DNA of 64,000 nucleotides from Congregibacter litoralis KT71. Lineage in GTDB: Bacteria > Pseudomonadota > Gammaproteobacteria > Pseudomonadales > Halieaceae. The notes below the pieces were generated by a model that searched no databases, was not told where the DNA came from, and saw nothing but the letters and a program-made list of their open reading frames with translations. A program made the position numbers and the translations under genes. The stretch's first letter is position 1; each line of letters starts with the position of its first letter. The DNA is taken from positions 4,195,338 to 4,259,337 of the forward strand of contig NZ_CM002299.1 of the NCBI RefSeq assembly GCF_000153125.2, in the 5' to 3' direction. This document shows, piece by piece, positions 36,187-46,336 of this stretch.

Positions 36187-37645
36187 ATCTTCGCACCTCG
36201 GCGCGACGCATGGGCATGGCATCGATAGTGGCGTAGAGGGCGTTCAAATCGAGGGTCTTGTCTCGCAGCTTTACACCGCCGTCCAGGCCCACAAGGAACA
36301 CCTCATTAACCGCCGGATTGAGCTGAATTCGAATATTTTCCAGTAAGTCCCGGCCAACACGACCGTCGAGATTGCTCTGAAGTTCGCCATCGGCAATCAT
36401 GAACCAGGCCAGTCGCCGCTCATCAAAGGCCTCGCGATTGTCCCGGAACACATCGCGCAGCTGATCAGATGCTTCGGGCTCGTGGATCACGAGAACACGA
36501 TGCGTCCACTGGAGGTCCCGAAGCTCATGGAGCATGGCCGACCCCTCAGCGGCCTCGGCCGCTTCCAGACGCTGAATCAGCACTTTGAGATTGTTGATAT
36601 CCGGTGAGATTTTGTCGATGGCACGATAGTACGCGAGCAACCCGGCATCCTCATCAGGAATAGCGACCCGCTCGCCGCTCTGGAGAGTGAATGCCTGCCC
36701 ATTCTCAATAAGGACGCTGGCGAGATTCCCGCCGTAGTACTCAGCGATCCCGCTATCGGCCGCAAGCACCCGCCCGTGATAGCGCGGCACGACGGTGCCA
36801 AAACCCGGCGTATGCCCCATGACGATGCGATCCACATCGAAGCGTTCCATGAGCGCGTCGACATGCGCCGCGATCTTGTCTGTCTCCTCCCCCATGATCA
36901 GCCCCCGATACCACAGGGGGCCCTCCTCGTCCTCCACCACCCGGCGATCTGCCCCGTCGGGAGCGCGCAGCTCCTCCCGCACCGTGTCATTGATATCCTC
37001 CATGGACGCTTTGAGATAGTCCGGACCGATGCCACCGTGGACAAACAGGCTGCGATTGATGCGTATCACGGTATTGTGGCTGGCAACCCAGGCGCCGAAT
37101 TGCCCCTCGGGATGCCAATGCTGACGATGCTCTACGAAGCCCCGCGGGTGCTCCTTGAACCACTGCTCACGAAAGGCCTCATCAACGGAATCCTTGCCCT
37201 TATTCTCTTTGAGGTAGGCAGCCACCCGCTCGAAGTAATTTTCCTGCAGGCGTTTGGAATTTCTGCTGGTAAGCGCCTCGTATTCACCAGGATGCACATA
37301 ACGGAGATCGCCGGTGATGTTCATGACCTCGTGATTACCGATCAGGGGATGGACCTTGCCACCTGCTTTTTCCGCCTGCTCCTCAAGCTTCATCAGGTGG
37401 CGAATGATCTTGTCACTATCGGGGCCGCGATCAGGCACATCGCCCAGTTGCACCAAGTGGGTTTTTCCTGCATCCCAGCGTCCCCTGCGGTCAATCACTC
37501 CGGCCTGGCGTAAAACCGTAATGTAATTGTCGTAGTCACCGTGGAGGTCGGCGACAGCGACCACCCGCTCTACGCCCTGCCAATCGGACTGCGCAGCGGT
37601 AAACGGTGCCATGAGCACCGCGAGACACAGCAGCAAAAAGCGCAT
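36185..37645 (-). CDS. exported calcineurin-type metallophosphatase fused to DUF4174
   Basis: This protein has a signal peptide (ATG at 37645, with the longer frame beginning at 37678). A calcineurin-like phosphoesterase follows: ADLHGDYDN, QLGDVPDRG, IGNHEVM and a later MGHTPGFG. The C-terminal about 105 residues match DUF4174: a WTHRVLVIHEP strand, a long helix and an LVGLDGGVKLRDK strand-turn ending in IDAMPMRRAEV. DUF4174 is a thioredoxin-like domain of unknown role normally found alone. The phosphatase part looks like protein-phosphatase or diadenosine-tetraphosphatase-type enzymes. The two domains in one exported chain is the notable point. It follows the unknown exported gene on the same strand. 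Confidence 0.85.
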   Translation of the reverse strand: MRFLLLCLAVLMAPFTAAQSDWQGVERVVAVADLHGDYDNYITVLRQAGVIDRRGRWDAGKTHLVQLGDVPDRGPDSDKIIRHLMKLEEQAEKAGGKVHPLIGNHEVMNITGDLRYVHPGEYEALTSRNSKRLQENYFERVAAYLKENKGKDSVDEAFREQWFKEHPRGFVEHRQHWHPEGQFGAWVASHNTVIRINRSLFVHGGIGPDYLKASMEDINDTVREELRAPDGADRRVVEDEEGPLWYRGLIMGEETDKIAAHVDALMERFDVDRIVMGHTPGFGTVVPRYHGRVLAADSGIAEYYGGNLASVLIENGQAFTLQSGERVAIPDEDAGLLAYYRAIDKISPDINNLKVLIQRLEAAEAAEGSAMLHELRDLQWTHRVLVIHEPEASDQLRDVFRDNREAFDERRLAWFMIADGELQSNLDGRVGRDLLENIRIQLNPAVNEVFLVGLDGGVKLRDKTLDLNALYATIDAMPMRRAEVRR

Positions 37646-37668
37646 CAAAAAAGGACTCCGAGACACCG

Positions 37669-38757
37669 CTATCGGCATTCTTCAATGATTTCCCGACGGA
37701 CTTTTTTTGGGTTATCCAGAACATCGTAAAACTTATCGACGAATTTTCGCGTGCGCTTCACCGAGCGTTCGGTGACGAAGCGGGTGTCTTCGACAATGGC
37801 ATAGATGGCATCACGATTTGCCTGGAAGTGCTCGATGGCGCCCGCCGTGAGCTCTTCCGGCGCACAGTACCCGCGGTACATGCGCTGGGTAACTTTGCGC
37901 TGACCGATGCCGCCGGCGGGTTCGGCATAGGAGGTGTTTACATACCCCGTGGAATCATAGTCGTAGGGCAAGGGGTAGAGACCGCCATCCGGCGCTTCGA
38001 GAAGCTTGATGTTGTGACAGCAGGTCTCCCCCGGCGCGGCGGCAATAAAAGAGTAATCCGTGTTCGAAACCAGGTACATGTACAGAGCAACCAGGGCACT
38101 GCGCTCGGGATTGAGCAGAGACTTGTCGGCACGCATCTCCTTAAACACTGTCATATCGTTTTCTTTAGCGAGACGGTTCTGGTGCTGAATAAAGAAACCG
38201 ATCTGCGTGCGCGCATCACCGCCTTCGGAGTCCGCATAGGTGACCTCAAGCATGCGGGTATCAAGACTCAGATCCGACAGCGTTTGAAAAATCCGGTAGG
38301 CCTGCTGCTCCCGACCGATGTACTCGGCGTAGCGATCGGGATCTTTGCATTGCACCACCAGCTTGAGCTTGTCCTGCTTGGCAAAGAGCGTGCCTTTAAC
38401 CTGGCTTTTCTTAAGATTCACCCATAGCTGCGCATGACTGCAGATATCTTTACGCAAGCGAAAGTTACCGCGCACGGAGAACTTGGCATCCAGGGTCTTG
38501 GGGCCCAGTTCCGGGTCGTTGTAGCTCAGACTGCCCGGATATTCCTGTTCTTTATCGCGCTCTCTGTCAATGCGCTCGAAGGGGCCAGAAACGGTGATCG
38601 CCAGCTGTTGATCGCTATCAAAAAGTGGCGCCGCAAACAGCTGTGACGACGACAGGAGAAGAAAGCTCGCCAGGAAACATCGCAGCAACCGGATAGTCGA
38701 AGAAACAGAAGGTAGCGGTATAGCCAAGGCAGAACGTAGTGGCAAAGGAAAACGCAT
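37669..38757 (-). CDS. exported protein of unknown function, possibly CotH-like
   Basis: The mature part of about 320 residues after a signal peptide (ATG 38757) has no domain I can name with confidence. A SVRGNFRLRKD segment and the LVSNTDYSF/LLEAPDGG..PYDYDS layout resemble spore-coat-H-like kinases, in which the final Asp would bind metal. This is a weak resemblance. Two Cys pairs are present, and a basic tail ends the protein. It runs into the metallophosphatase gene, with the upstream stop overlapping the longest possible phosphatase start. Confidence 0.6.
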   Translation of the reverse strand: MRFPLPLRSALAIPLPSVSSTIRLLRCFLASFLLLSSSQLFAAPLFDSDQQLAITVSGPFERIDRERDKEQEYPGSLSYNDPELGPKTLDAKFSVRGNFRLRKDICSHAQLWVNLKKSQVKGTLFAKQDKLKLVVQCKDPDRYAEYIGREQQAYRIFQTLSDLSLDTRMLEVTYADSEGGDARTQIGFFIQHQNRLAKENDMTVFKEMRADKSLLNPERSALVALYMYLVSNTDYSFIAAAPGETCCHNIKLLEAPDGGLYPLPYDYDSTGYVNTSYAEPAGGIGQRKVTQRMYRGYCAPEELTAGAIEHFQANRDAIYAIVEDTRFVTERSVKRTRKFVDKFYDVLDNPKKVRREIIEECR

Positions 38758-38860
38758 GGAAACAGCATCCCGTGGGTTAATAGCAACTAAGCGCAGTCTA
38801 GGACCCGTGAGGATGGCTGGCAAACCTCGACGTAAAGCAGCAGCGCACTCGACGAGGAAA

Positions 38861-41047
38861 CTAGATACCCACGCTCTCTATAGGGTCGTCACGATGCGCC
38901 TCATACCAGGCCAACTGCTCCGCCATATCCTCTTCGAGTGTCTCAATGGCTCTTTGAAACTCGGGGTCGTCTCTCACGGGGTCATAGAGTGGATGAAACT
39001 TGATGACCACGGAAAAGAAGCGCCAGCCGGCAGCAACGCTTCGATTCAAACGCTCCAATGCCTCGTCTTCCCGACCGAGGAGCATCAGAAAATGGGAATC
39101 CTCAATCCCGGAAACATAGCCACTCGCCTGCAACTTACGACGCTGATCAATGAACGCCAATCCCGCCTCACTGAGTACGCGGGCTTTTTCCTCCTGGCCA
39201 AGCCCTCGATAGGCCGTGGCAAGGTTCACCGCTGCCCATACGGTCTGATCCTGCACCTTCGGCGCCTCGCCCAGCAGGCCCGGCGATGCCGGCGTCAAAA
39301 TTTCCACCACCTCAGTCCAGCGTTCCTGAGCAATCAACCAATCCGATAGCTGATAGCGGCGGTACCAGAGATTGGGGTTCGCTTCGATTCTGGGCTTGAG
39401 GTTATCAATGCCCGCTTGTACGTCATCAGTGGCAACCGCCAAAAACTGCTTCGCCTCGACATCGTCAGGATGGTTTTCAAGAAAACCGTCAAGACAGCTT
39501 CGCGCTTTTTCAAGGGCCCATAACTGTAACAGGCTGGAACACTCTCGCCAGACCAGCGCCCGGTCATCGCCAGCAACCAGCGCCGCCTGGTGCTGCCAGT
39601 AAGCCGCACGCCCCAAATCACCCAACTGACCACTCCATCTTGCGAGATAGCCATAGTTGCTGGGGTTTCCGGGGTTTCGCTTAATGCTCTCTTTGACCAT
39701 GGCAACAGCCTCTTCCGCCCGGCTGACGGACCAGAGGGACCTCGCCAGCTGCAAGCGAAAGCTATCTTCCTGAGGGTCAAGCTCAATGGCCTTGCGTATC
39801 TGTGCCAGCGCACCATCGAAATCGGCTTCCGCGTAAAGCAGGGATGCCAGGGTGGCGTAGGCCCGCGCATAGCTTGGCCGCAACTCAATCGCTCGATCGA
39901 CCGCCGCACGGGCCTCGGCGTTACGCTTCTGCAAACTGAGGAGAAGCGCGCTCATGCCATGGGCTTCGGCCAGCTGGGGATCGAGATCAAGCGCCTCAGC
40001 GACAAGCTCGCTCGCCGACAGGATCATGGCCTGACGACCCTGCATCCCGGCGCTTTGATACTGGGCGTTAGCCAGCATGACATACGCCATGGCGTAGTTG
40101 GGATCGATATCTATGGCTTCCTGGAACAAACGCTTGGCATTCTCGGCCGCAGGTCTGCTTTGCTGCTCCATCTGCTGTTTACCGAGAATGAATTTTTCGT
40201 AGGCCTCAAGATCCGGGCGATATGCGTTATCCACGAGCTGGGTCTCGCCGGTCTTGAGCACCTCTTTGGTAAGGGCCGTCGCCACTTCCCGGGCAATCTC
40301 ATCCTGAATAGCAAAGATCGAATCCAGGGTGCGATCGTAATAACCGGACCACACTTCCGTGCCCACGCGAGCATCAATCAGTCGGGCAATAATGCGCACT
40401 TTATCGCCCGCTCTTTGCACGCTCCCTTCGAGAACATGGGCCACAGCGAGCATGCTGGCAATCTCCGTCACGCTCCGGTTCTGCCCTTTAAAAGCGAAAC
40501 TCGAGGTGCGGGCGGTGACGCTCAGATCGGCGATCTGAGATAACACGTGCATCACCGTGTCGCTGATGCCATCCCCCAAAAACTCCTGATCGCGCTGCTG
40601 GCTGATATCCGCAAAGGGCAGCACCGCTATGGAGTTAGGCGGCAGATCAGCAAGCGCGGGGCCCGCCGACTCCACCTGTGCCTGCTCGGCCTGATCGACC
40701 TGCTGCGCTACCGGTAGCAGTTGGTACAACGCACCGCCGCTAACGGCCACGAGACCCGCGAGAAGGAGGTAATCCACGATGCGCAGGCCTTCAGCAGGCG
40801 TATCGTCGCCAATGCTCTTGGTGCGGACAATGCCGTGCTCTCCAATGTCATAGCGCCAGCTGAGCACCATCGCTATGGGAAAGCCGAGAATCAGCAGGTA
40901 GAGGAGTGCCGTCATGCTCCAGCCGGGCAAACCCGCGGGCTCTACGATCACGTCGCCGACCTGAAGCACACCCCAGGCCCCGAGGAGATAGTAGCCAGCA
41001 CCACGAAACACGCGGCGCTGACGCAACTCGCGAATGAGCTTAATCAT
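38861..41047 (-). CDS. membrane TolB/FlgO-domain and TPR protein (paralogue 1)
   Basis: The 728-residue protein has a short cytosolic N-terminus (RELRQRRVFR) followed by three membrane helices, a periplasmic COG5616-type domain (SIAVLPFADIS, GDGISDTVMHVLS, VLEGSVQRAGDKVRI) and eight or so TPR repeats to the C-terminus. The COG5616 domain is found in signalling proteins and adenylate cyclase-linked regulators. No catalytic residues are visible. It starts 4 bp inside the bestrophin-like gene (ATGA), so the two are one operon. Two paralogues lie on the other strand at 42-46.3 kb. Confidence 0.8.
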   Translation of the reverse strand: MIKLIRELRQRRVFRGAGYYLLGAWGVLQVGDVIVEPAGLPGWSMTALLYLLILGFPIAMVLSWRYDIGEHGIVRTKSIGDDTPAEGLRIVDYLLLAGLVAVSGGALYQLLPVAQQVDQAEQAQVESAGPALADLPPNSIAVLPFADISQQRDQEFLGDGISDTVMHVLSQIADLSVTARTSSFAFKGQNRSVTEIASMLAVAHVLEGSVQRAGDKVRIIARLIDARVGTEVWSGYYDRTLDSIFAIQDEIAREVATALTKEVLKTGETQLVDNAYRPDLEAYEKFILGKQQMEQQSRPAAENAKRLFQEAIDIDPNYAMAYVMLANAQYQSAGMQGRQAMILSASELVAEALDLDPQLAEAHGMSALLLSLQKRNAEARAAVDRAIELRPSYARAYATLASLLYAEADFDGALAQIRKAIELDPQEDSFRLQLARSLWSVSRAEEAVAMVKESIKRNPGNPSNYGYLARWSGQLGDLGRAAYWQHQAALVAGDDRALVWRECSSLLQLWALEKARSCLDGFLENHPDDVEAKQFLAVATDDVQAGIDNLKPRIEANPNLWYRRYQLSDWLIAQERWTEVVEILTPASPGLLGEAPKVQDQTVWAAVNLATAYRGLGQEEKARVLSEAGLAFIDQRRKLQASGYVSGIEDSHFLMLLGREDEALERLNRSVAAGWRFFSVVIKFHPLYDPVRDDPEFQRAIETLEEDMAEQLAWYEAHRDDPIESVGI

Positions 41048-41805
41048 GGGGAGGTTATCTTCGAGGGCTCCAGCGCACGAAAACGGAACTCATCAAGCTG
41101 AATATCATCGAGGCCGATCTGGTCAAAGGGGTTTTCCATCTGCACCTGCACGTTATAGAGCGTAATGAGAATAAAGCCGTGGAGCACGCTCAAACCATAG
41201 GTCAGCACCACCGGGGCGTCGGGCAGGTGGTACACAACGGTAGGGGCAAAAACAAAGGGAAACAAAAATACAAATACCAGGCAGTAGGCCCGCATGCTGA
41301 TGGGCGTACCGTGCATCTTCAGGCTAATGGTATTTTCCATGCCATCGTTCACGTCCTGCACGAAGCGAATAATTTTTAGAGCGAGGCTGTTGGAGATCGC
41401 GCCGTTGTTGCGCTGAATAAAGTGAATGATCTCGTTCACCGTATCTTCCGCCGGCCTGATATCGGAATCTTCCGATCCAAGGGCATCAAAAAACTGTGAC
41501 GAGGCCTTGTCCAATAGGGCAGAGACTTCGGCGCAAGCCGCAGCATCGAGCTTGCGGCATTGCTCAAAACAGTAATGCACCGAGCACAAACCCGACTTGA
41601 ACTGGCTGAGAAACTTCAGGGCGTTGTCCCGGCGCTTAAACGCCTCGCGGATGGTGAACACCAGGGGAAAGATCACCGCAATACTGAACAGGGTGATGTT
41701 CAGGTCATAGGCGATATTGAATTCAAAGCACAGGTAGGTCACGACAACGCAAACGATGCTCAGCACCAGCGTTCTCAGATCAATAATCGCGAGGTATTTG
41801 TTCAT
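41044..41805 (-). CDS. bestrophin-like membrane protein
   Basis: The 253-residue protein has two hydrophobic helical pairs and a final VQMENPFDQIGLDDIQLDEF segment. That segment resembles the conserved EDPFGxDxNDL region of bestrophins, which form chloride channels. ATG 41805 is chosen, because the longer frame adds 53 polar residues. It overlaps and leads the TPR protein gene on the minus strand. Its channel function is inferred from the tail motif and should be treated as likely rather than certain. Confidence 0.68.
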   Translation of the reverse strand: MNKYLAIIDLRTLVLSIVCVVVTYLCFEFNIAYDLNITLFSIAVIFPLVFTIREAFKRRDNALKFLSQFKSGLCSVHYCFEQCRKLDAAACAEVSALLDKASSQFFDALGSEDSDIRPAEDTVNEIIHFIQRNNGAISNSLALKIIRFVQDVNDGMENTISLKMHGTPISMRAYCLVFVFLFPFVFAPTVVYHLPDAPVVLTYGLSVLHGFILITLYNVQVQMENPFDQIGLDDIQLDEFRFRALEPSKITSP

Positions 41806-42003
41806 GGCGTGGTGTTCATCATCGTCAAGGGGGCGATTCCTTGGAGGTGCAATACCAGGGGAGCGCCAGCCGACCTCATGAGCAGAGTTGCCTTGGATGC
41901 TAACGGTGCTCCCCGACAATGTAAACGCTGTTTCTGTTAATGTCCCTTTGCGACTCGCACACAATGTGCACGAACCCTATCCCCTGTCATGCAGGCACTA
42001 TCC

Positions 42004-44112
42004 ATGGGCAGCTTTTTAACCGAGCTCAGACGACGCCGCGTTTTTCGCACCTCAGCGCTCTACATCCTGGGTGCCTGGGGTCTTTTACAAATCGCCGATG
42101 TATTGTTTCCCGCGCTGGGCCTTGCGGAGAGCGACATCCGCTATTTGCTGTTCATTGCCATAGGGGGCTTCCCCGTCGCCCTGATCTTTGGCTGGCTTTT
42201 TGATATCAGCAGCGATGGCATCCATCGCACAGCCGCGGCCAGTGCCGAAGAGCTGGAAGCGCGCATTCCCCTTCGGGCTTCGGACTACCTGATTCTCACT
42301 AGCCTCCTCATCGTTTTGGGCGTCATTGGCTACGGCGTGGTACAGAATGCCGAAAACATCCCCCTCCCCTCGGGCAATCCAGACACTCAGGCCGACGCCG
42401 GGGACTGGGAGCGGAGCGAGGGTCCGCCCATGATCGGCGTACTGCCTTTTGCCCATTTGGGAAGTACCGAGGACGGTGAGTTTTTTGCCAAAGGCGTTCA
42501 CGACGACCTCCTCACAAGCCTCTCGAAAATTTCTACCCTGCGGGTGATTTCACGGACATCGGTGCTGCAGTACGCGGACACCACGAAGGCTATACCCGAC
42601 ATCGGACGGGAGCTCCGCGCCGATGCCATTCTTGAAGGTGGCGTTCGCGTGGCGGGCAATCAGATTCGCATCAATGCCCAGCTCATTGATGCGCGCAGCG
42701 ATGAGCACCTCTGGGCCGAGACTTTTGACCGGGAACTCAGCGCCAACAATATTTTTGAAGTGCAATCTGAAATTGCCCGGGCCATCAGTACAGCGCTCCA
42801 AACCACCCTGACGGAAGACGACAGTGACAGTCTGGATATTATCCCAACCAGCAATCTCGCGGCCTACCGGGCGTATCACGAAATCATGCAGTGGCGCGAC
42901 ACGATCCACCTGAATGCCACCACGCTGCCAACATTTGCCGAGGGGCTGGAAAAGGCCTTTACCCTGGATCCCGAGTTCACCCGCCCCATGGTAGAGCTCG
43001 TCAATGCCCTTGCCCTCCGCATGTTCCGAAACCCGGATAAAGAAGCCCTGCCCAGAGTGGAAGAACTGATCACTCGCATCGGAGAGATCGCCCCTGATTC
43101 GGCGGATCACTACACCGCCCAGAGTTTTTACTTCTACTACGTGCTTGAGGACTACGAGCGCGCGAACGCCCTCATAGAGAAGGCGCAGACGCGCGCCCCC
43201 AGCGACCCAAAGCTGGTCAGTATTCAATCATGGATTCAGCGACGCCAGGGCGACTTTGAAGGATGGCTGGCCAGTGCAAAGAGGGCCTACCAGCTGGCAC
43301 CGACGGATGCGGAACTGGGGCGCTCGCTGGTAGTCCGGCTGATGGTCATGCATCGCTATGACGAAGCAAAAAAACAGGCAGAGTTAGTGGCCAACACGCT
43401 CGAGACCGAGGACCCGAACCTCGCAATGTTGCGCAGCCAGTTGGCCTTCGCCGGTCATCACAGCCTGCCGCGCCTTGAGCAGAGCATCAAGGCGATACTC
43501 GAAAAACCCCATGCCTTTGACAGAGGAACCTTCGATCTCGCCTTGCTACTTTGGGAACTGCAATCCGCCCAAGGCAAGTACGCACAGGCCACGGAGACCC
43601 TTACGCGCTATCTGCCCGCGGCCGACGCATACGCAGGCGCCCCGCCTCCGGGACAGCTGTCACTGACGCTGGAGATGGGCCTGCTAAACGCGCTTATCAT
43701 GGATGATCAGGCTACGTTGGGTGACTTTCTCGCCGAAGCAAAAGAGGCCTTAACGATCACCACAGAAACTCCCGATGAGTATCTAGGCTCAATGAACCCA
43801 CTCTCGGGCGCCTTGCTGGCCCACGCAGAAGGACGATCCGAACTCGTCGCAGAATCCATAGCACCATTGTGGAGTGACCCGAAAGTTGATCGGGCCATAT
43901 GGCTCCGCCGCAATCAAATTTGCCAGTTGCTGGCCCTCGCCGGCGCAGCCACCGAGGCCACCGATTGTCTTCGCAACAGTTTGGATGAGCCCAGCGGTGC
44001 CTGGCATTTTCTGGAGCTGCTTCTCGCATACTACGACCCTGTTCGAGACTCCGCGGAATTTCAGGCGCTGTGGCAGGAACTCCTGCGCGAGGGATGGGTG
44101 GTCGAGGAGTAA
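42004..44112 (+). CDS. membrane TolB/FlgO-domain and TPR protein (paralogue 2)
   Basis: The 702-residue protein has the same build as the minus-strand neighbour: basic ELRRRRVFRT start, helices ILGAWGLLQIADVL, YLLFIAIGGFPVALIFGW and YLILTSLLIVLGV, then the COG5616 domain (MIGVLPFAHLG, GVHDDLLTSLSKI, ILEGGVRVAGNQIRINAQ) and TPR-like helices to the end. ATG 42004 is preferred over 41989 because its homologue starts at the equivalent MSLFSELRR. It is divergent from paralogue 1 across a 198-bp gap, and paralogue 3 follows directly on the plus strand after 115 bp, so a small tandem array is likely. Confidence 0.8.
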   Translation: MGSFLTELRRRRVFRTSALYILGAWGLLQIADVLFPALGLAESDIRYLLFIAIGGFPVALIFGWLFDISSDGIHRTAAASAEELEARIPLRASDYLILTSLLIVLGVIGYGVVQNAENIPLPSGNPDTQADAGDWERSEGPPMIGVLPFAHLGSTEDGEFFAKGVHDDLLTSLSKISTLRVISRTSVLQYADTTKAIPDIGRELRADAILEGGVRVAGNQIRINAQLIDARSDEHLWAETFDRELSANNIFEVQSEIARAISTALQTTLTEDDSDSLDIIPTSNLAAYRAYHEIMQWRDTIHLNATTLPTFAEGLEKAFTLDPEFTRPMVELVNALALRMFRNPDKEALPRVEELITRIGEIAPDSADHYTAQSFYFYYVLEDYERANALIEKAQTRAPSDPKLVSIQSWIQRRQGDFEGWLASAKRAYQLAPTDAELGRSLVVRLMVMHRYDEAKKQAELVANTLETEDPNLAMLRSQLAFAGHHSLPRLEQSIKAILEKPHAFDRGTFDLALLLWELQSAQGKYAQATETLTRYLPAADAYAGAPPPGQLSLTLEMGLLNALIMDDQATLGDFLAEAKEALTITTETPDEYLGSMNPLSGALLAHAEGRSELVAESIAPLWSDPKVDRAIWLRRNQICQLLALAGAATEATDCLRNSLDEPSGAWHFLELLLAYYDPVRDSAEFQALWQELLREGWVVEE

Positions 44113-44227
44113 TGGCGGGGCCGGGAGCGCTAAGAAGCAAACGTTGCGCCGTGCCACCTGGTCTGTGCACGTCTACTCCTGGGCGAAAACTTGTGAATCA
44201 TCGCAACATCCCAGGCCAGCAAGACTG

Positions 44228-46321
44228 ATGTCTTTGTTCAGTGAACTGCGCCGCCGCCGAGTGTTTCGCACGCTCGGCATTTATATCCTCGCTGCCTGGG
44301 GTCTGATGCAGGTCGCCGATGTTTTGCTTCCGGCCTTGTCCCTTCCGGAAGCAAGTATTCGCTACCTCCTACTCGCCAGCGTTGCCGGCTTTCCCGTTGC
44401 CCTCGTGTTTGCCTGGTTGTATGACATTGGCGCTGACGGTATTCGTCGCACACCAGGGAGAGAGGCCCTCGAGGGCACTGAAGACGACGGTGAAGGTCAG
44501 CTTTTAGGTAAAGGGGATTACCTGATCCTCGCCGGGCTGCTGGGGATACTCGCGACGATCACCCTGGGCGTCGTACGCAATGCCGACGACTTACTTGAGT
44601 TGCCGCCGATTTCGGCGTCCTCAGAAACCGAGCTCCCCATGATCGCTGTGCTGCCCTTCGCACAGCTCGGAGGTGGCGAAGACGGTGAGTTCTTTGCCCT
44701 GGGGGTGCACGATGACCTGTTAATCAGTCTGTCGAAGATCAAAAATCTGCGCGTTGTCTCCCGCACTTCGGTGATGGAATACGCGAAAACCACAAAACAG
44801 ATTCCAGAGATTGGCAAAGAGCTGGGTGCCAGCGTGATTCTCGAAGGCGGAGTTCGCATTGCCGGCGGACAGATTCGTATGAACACCCAATTGATCGACG
44901 CCAGCACCGATGCGCAGCTATGGGCTGAAACCTTTGATCGCGCCCTCACCGCTGAGAATATTTTTGCCGTCCAGACAGAAGTTACCCGCGCCATCACATC
45001 AGCGCTACGCTTGACCCTGAGTCCCAAAGAAGAGAGCGACCTGAAAAAGCAACCCACCCGCAATTTGGCGGCGTATCGCGCCTTTCATAACGCCATGCAA
45101 TTTGCCCGTAGCTACAATCCGGGATTTGCCAACTATCGCGAGAATTACGAGAAGAAACTTGAAGACGCCATTGCCCTGGATTCTCAATACACGCGGCCCA
45201 TCATGGAACTCGTTGGGAGCCTCGCGCAAAGGAACCAGCGCGAACAGAATGAGACGGATATCGCGCGGATCGAGGAGTTGATTGCCAGGATACAAACACT
45301 GGATCCCGGCTCCTCGGAAGCCATCACGGCGGAAGCCTACTACTTTTACTACGTACTTCGCGACTTTGATCGCGCGGACGAGCTCATCGCGCGCGCTCAG
45401 TCTCTCAACCCCTCGGACACCCGGCTTCTGGAGATTCAATCCTGGATCAAGCGGCGCAAAGGGGACTGGGAAGGTTTTGTAGAGACCGCTCGACGCGCCA
45501 CCCTCCTTGAGCCCAATGACCTGTCTCACAAGGCCACTTTGGTAAGACGACTCATGGTCGTGCACGACTACGCCGAAGCGCAGGCTGTTGTCCTTGCTGC
45601 AGGGCAGGCAAATCTTGAGATCGCGATTTTCCGCAATCAACTTGAGTTATCGCGGCATCATGATCTGGAAACATATCAAGAGGGTTTGGCGCAGTTCATG
45701 ACCCAGGCCTCACCGGCGAGGCAGCGGAGTCTTTTTCTCCAGCACTGGCTGATTCAGCTCTCCCTGGGTGACATCGAGGGCGCCTCCCAAAGTCTTGCGA
45801 CAGCGGAGGATCTCATTTTCGGCGGAGGCAGCGTAGACAAAGCCGATCAACTGCACTACGCAATGTTGGCCTTAGAGCAGCACCTGCTGACGGGTGACAT
45901 GAGCGCCCTGGAGAAGCAGGTCGAGGCTATGAAGAACACATTCGGGGTTGAAAGCCTGGTTGCCGACGATCACGACTATGCATTGATTTATGGACGCAGA
46001 CTCCACGCCACGGAGAAGGCATTCCTGGCCCTCGCGGAAGGGAACCGGCAGCAGGCAAAGCAGATTACCGACCAACATATCCTGGCATCCGCCGGCAATC
46101 ACGTAGAGCTGTTTTTCACGCGGGAGCTGATCTGCCGCAACCTTGGCTTACTGGCCGACGCAGAGGGGGCGGTGCGTTGTTTGCGTGAGGGCTTTGATCA
46201 GCCCAGCGATGTGCATCCTTTTCTGGAGCCACGGTTACCCCACTACGCCAGGATCAGGGACAGCGCGGCGTTTAAGCAACTCAAAACCGAGCTCATCGCC
46301 CAGGGCTGGCTGGACGGCTAA
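44228..46321 (+). CDS. membrane TolB/FlgO-domain and TPR protein (paralogue 3)
   Basis: The 697-residue protein has the same order as paralogue 2: ELRRRRVFRT, three membrane helices, COG5616 domain (MIAVLPFAQLG, LGVHDDLLISLSKI, VILEGGVRIAGGQIRMNTQ) and TPR-like helices. It is markedly more similar to paralogue 2 than to paralogue 1 by eye. The ATG at 44228 is used, because the frame remains open upstream to 43874, but that region is antisense to paralogue 2 sequence and lacks the N-terminal motif. Function unknown; they may be sensors or scaffolds. Confidence 0.8.
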   Translation: MSLFSELRRRRVFRTLGIYILAAWGLMQVADVLLPALSLPEASIRYLLLASVAGFPVALVFAWLYDIGADGIRRTPGREALEGTEDDGEGQLLGKGDYLILAGLLGILATITLGVVRNADDLLELPPISASSETELPMIAVLPFAQLGGGEDGEFFALGVHDDLLISLSKIKNLRVVSRTSVMEYAKTTKQIPEIGKELGASVILEGGVRIAGGQIRMNTQLIDASTDAQLWAETFDRALTAENIFAVQTEVTRAITSALRLTLSPKEESDLKKQPTRNLAAYRAFHNAMQFARSYNPGFANYRENYEKKLEDAIALDSQYTRPIMELVGSLAQRNQREQNETDIARIEELIARIQTLDPGSSEAITAEAYYFYYVLRDFDRADELIARAQSLNPSDTRLLEIQSWIKRRKGDWEGFVETARRATLLEPNDLSHKATLVRRLMVVHDYAEAQAVVLAAGQANLEIAIFRNQLELSRHHDLETYQEGLAQFMTQASPARQRSLFLQHWLIQLSLGDIEGASQSLATAEDLIFGGGSVDKADQLHYAMLALEQHLLTGDMSALEKQVEAMKNTFGVESLVADDHDYALIYGRRLHATEKAFLALAEGNRQQAKQITDQHILASAGNHVELFFTRELICRNLGLLADAEGAVRCLREGFDQPSDVHPFLEPRLPHYARIRDSAAFKQLKTELIAQGWLDG

Positions 46322-46336
46322 GCCCCTATCGATGCT

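Noticed and set aside
39590..40543. A 317-residue plus-strand open frame
   Set aside because: It is antisense to TPR paralogue 1 and shows no domain.
43874..44227. N-terminal extension of TPR paralogue 3
   Set aside because: The region lies over the end of paralogue 2 and gives Pro/Cys/Arg-rich residues, while both homologues begin at the ELRRRRVF segment.
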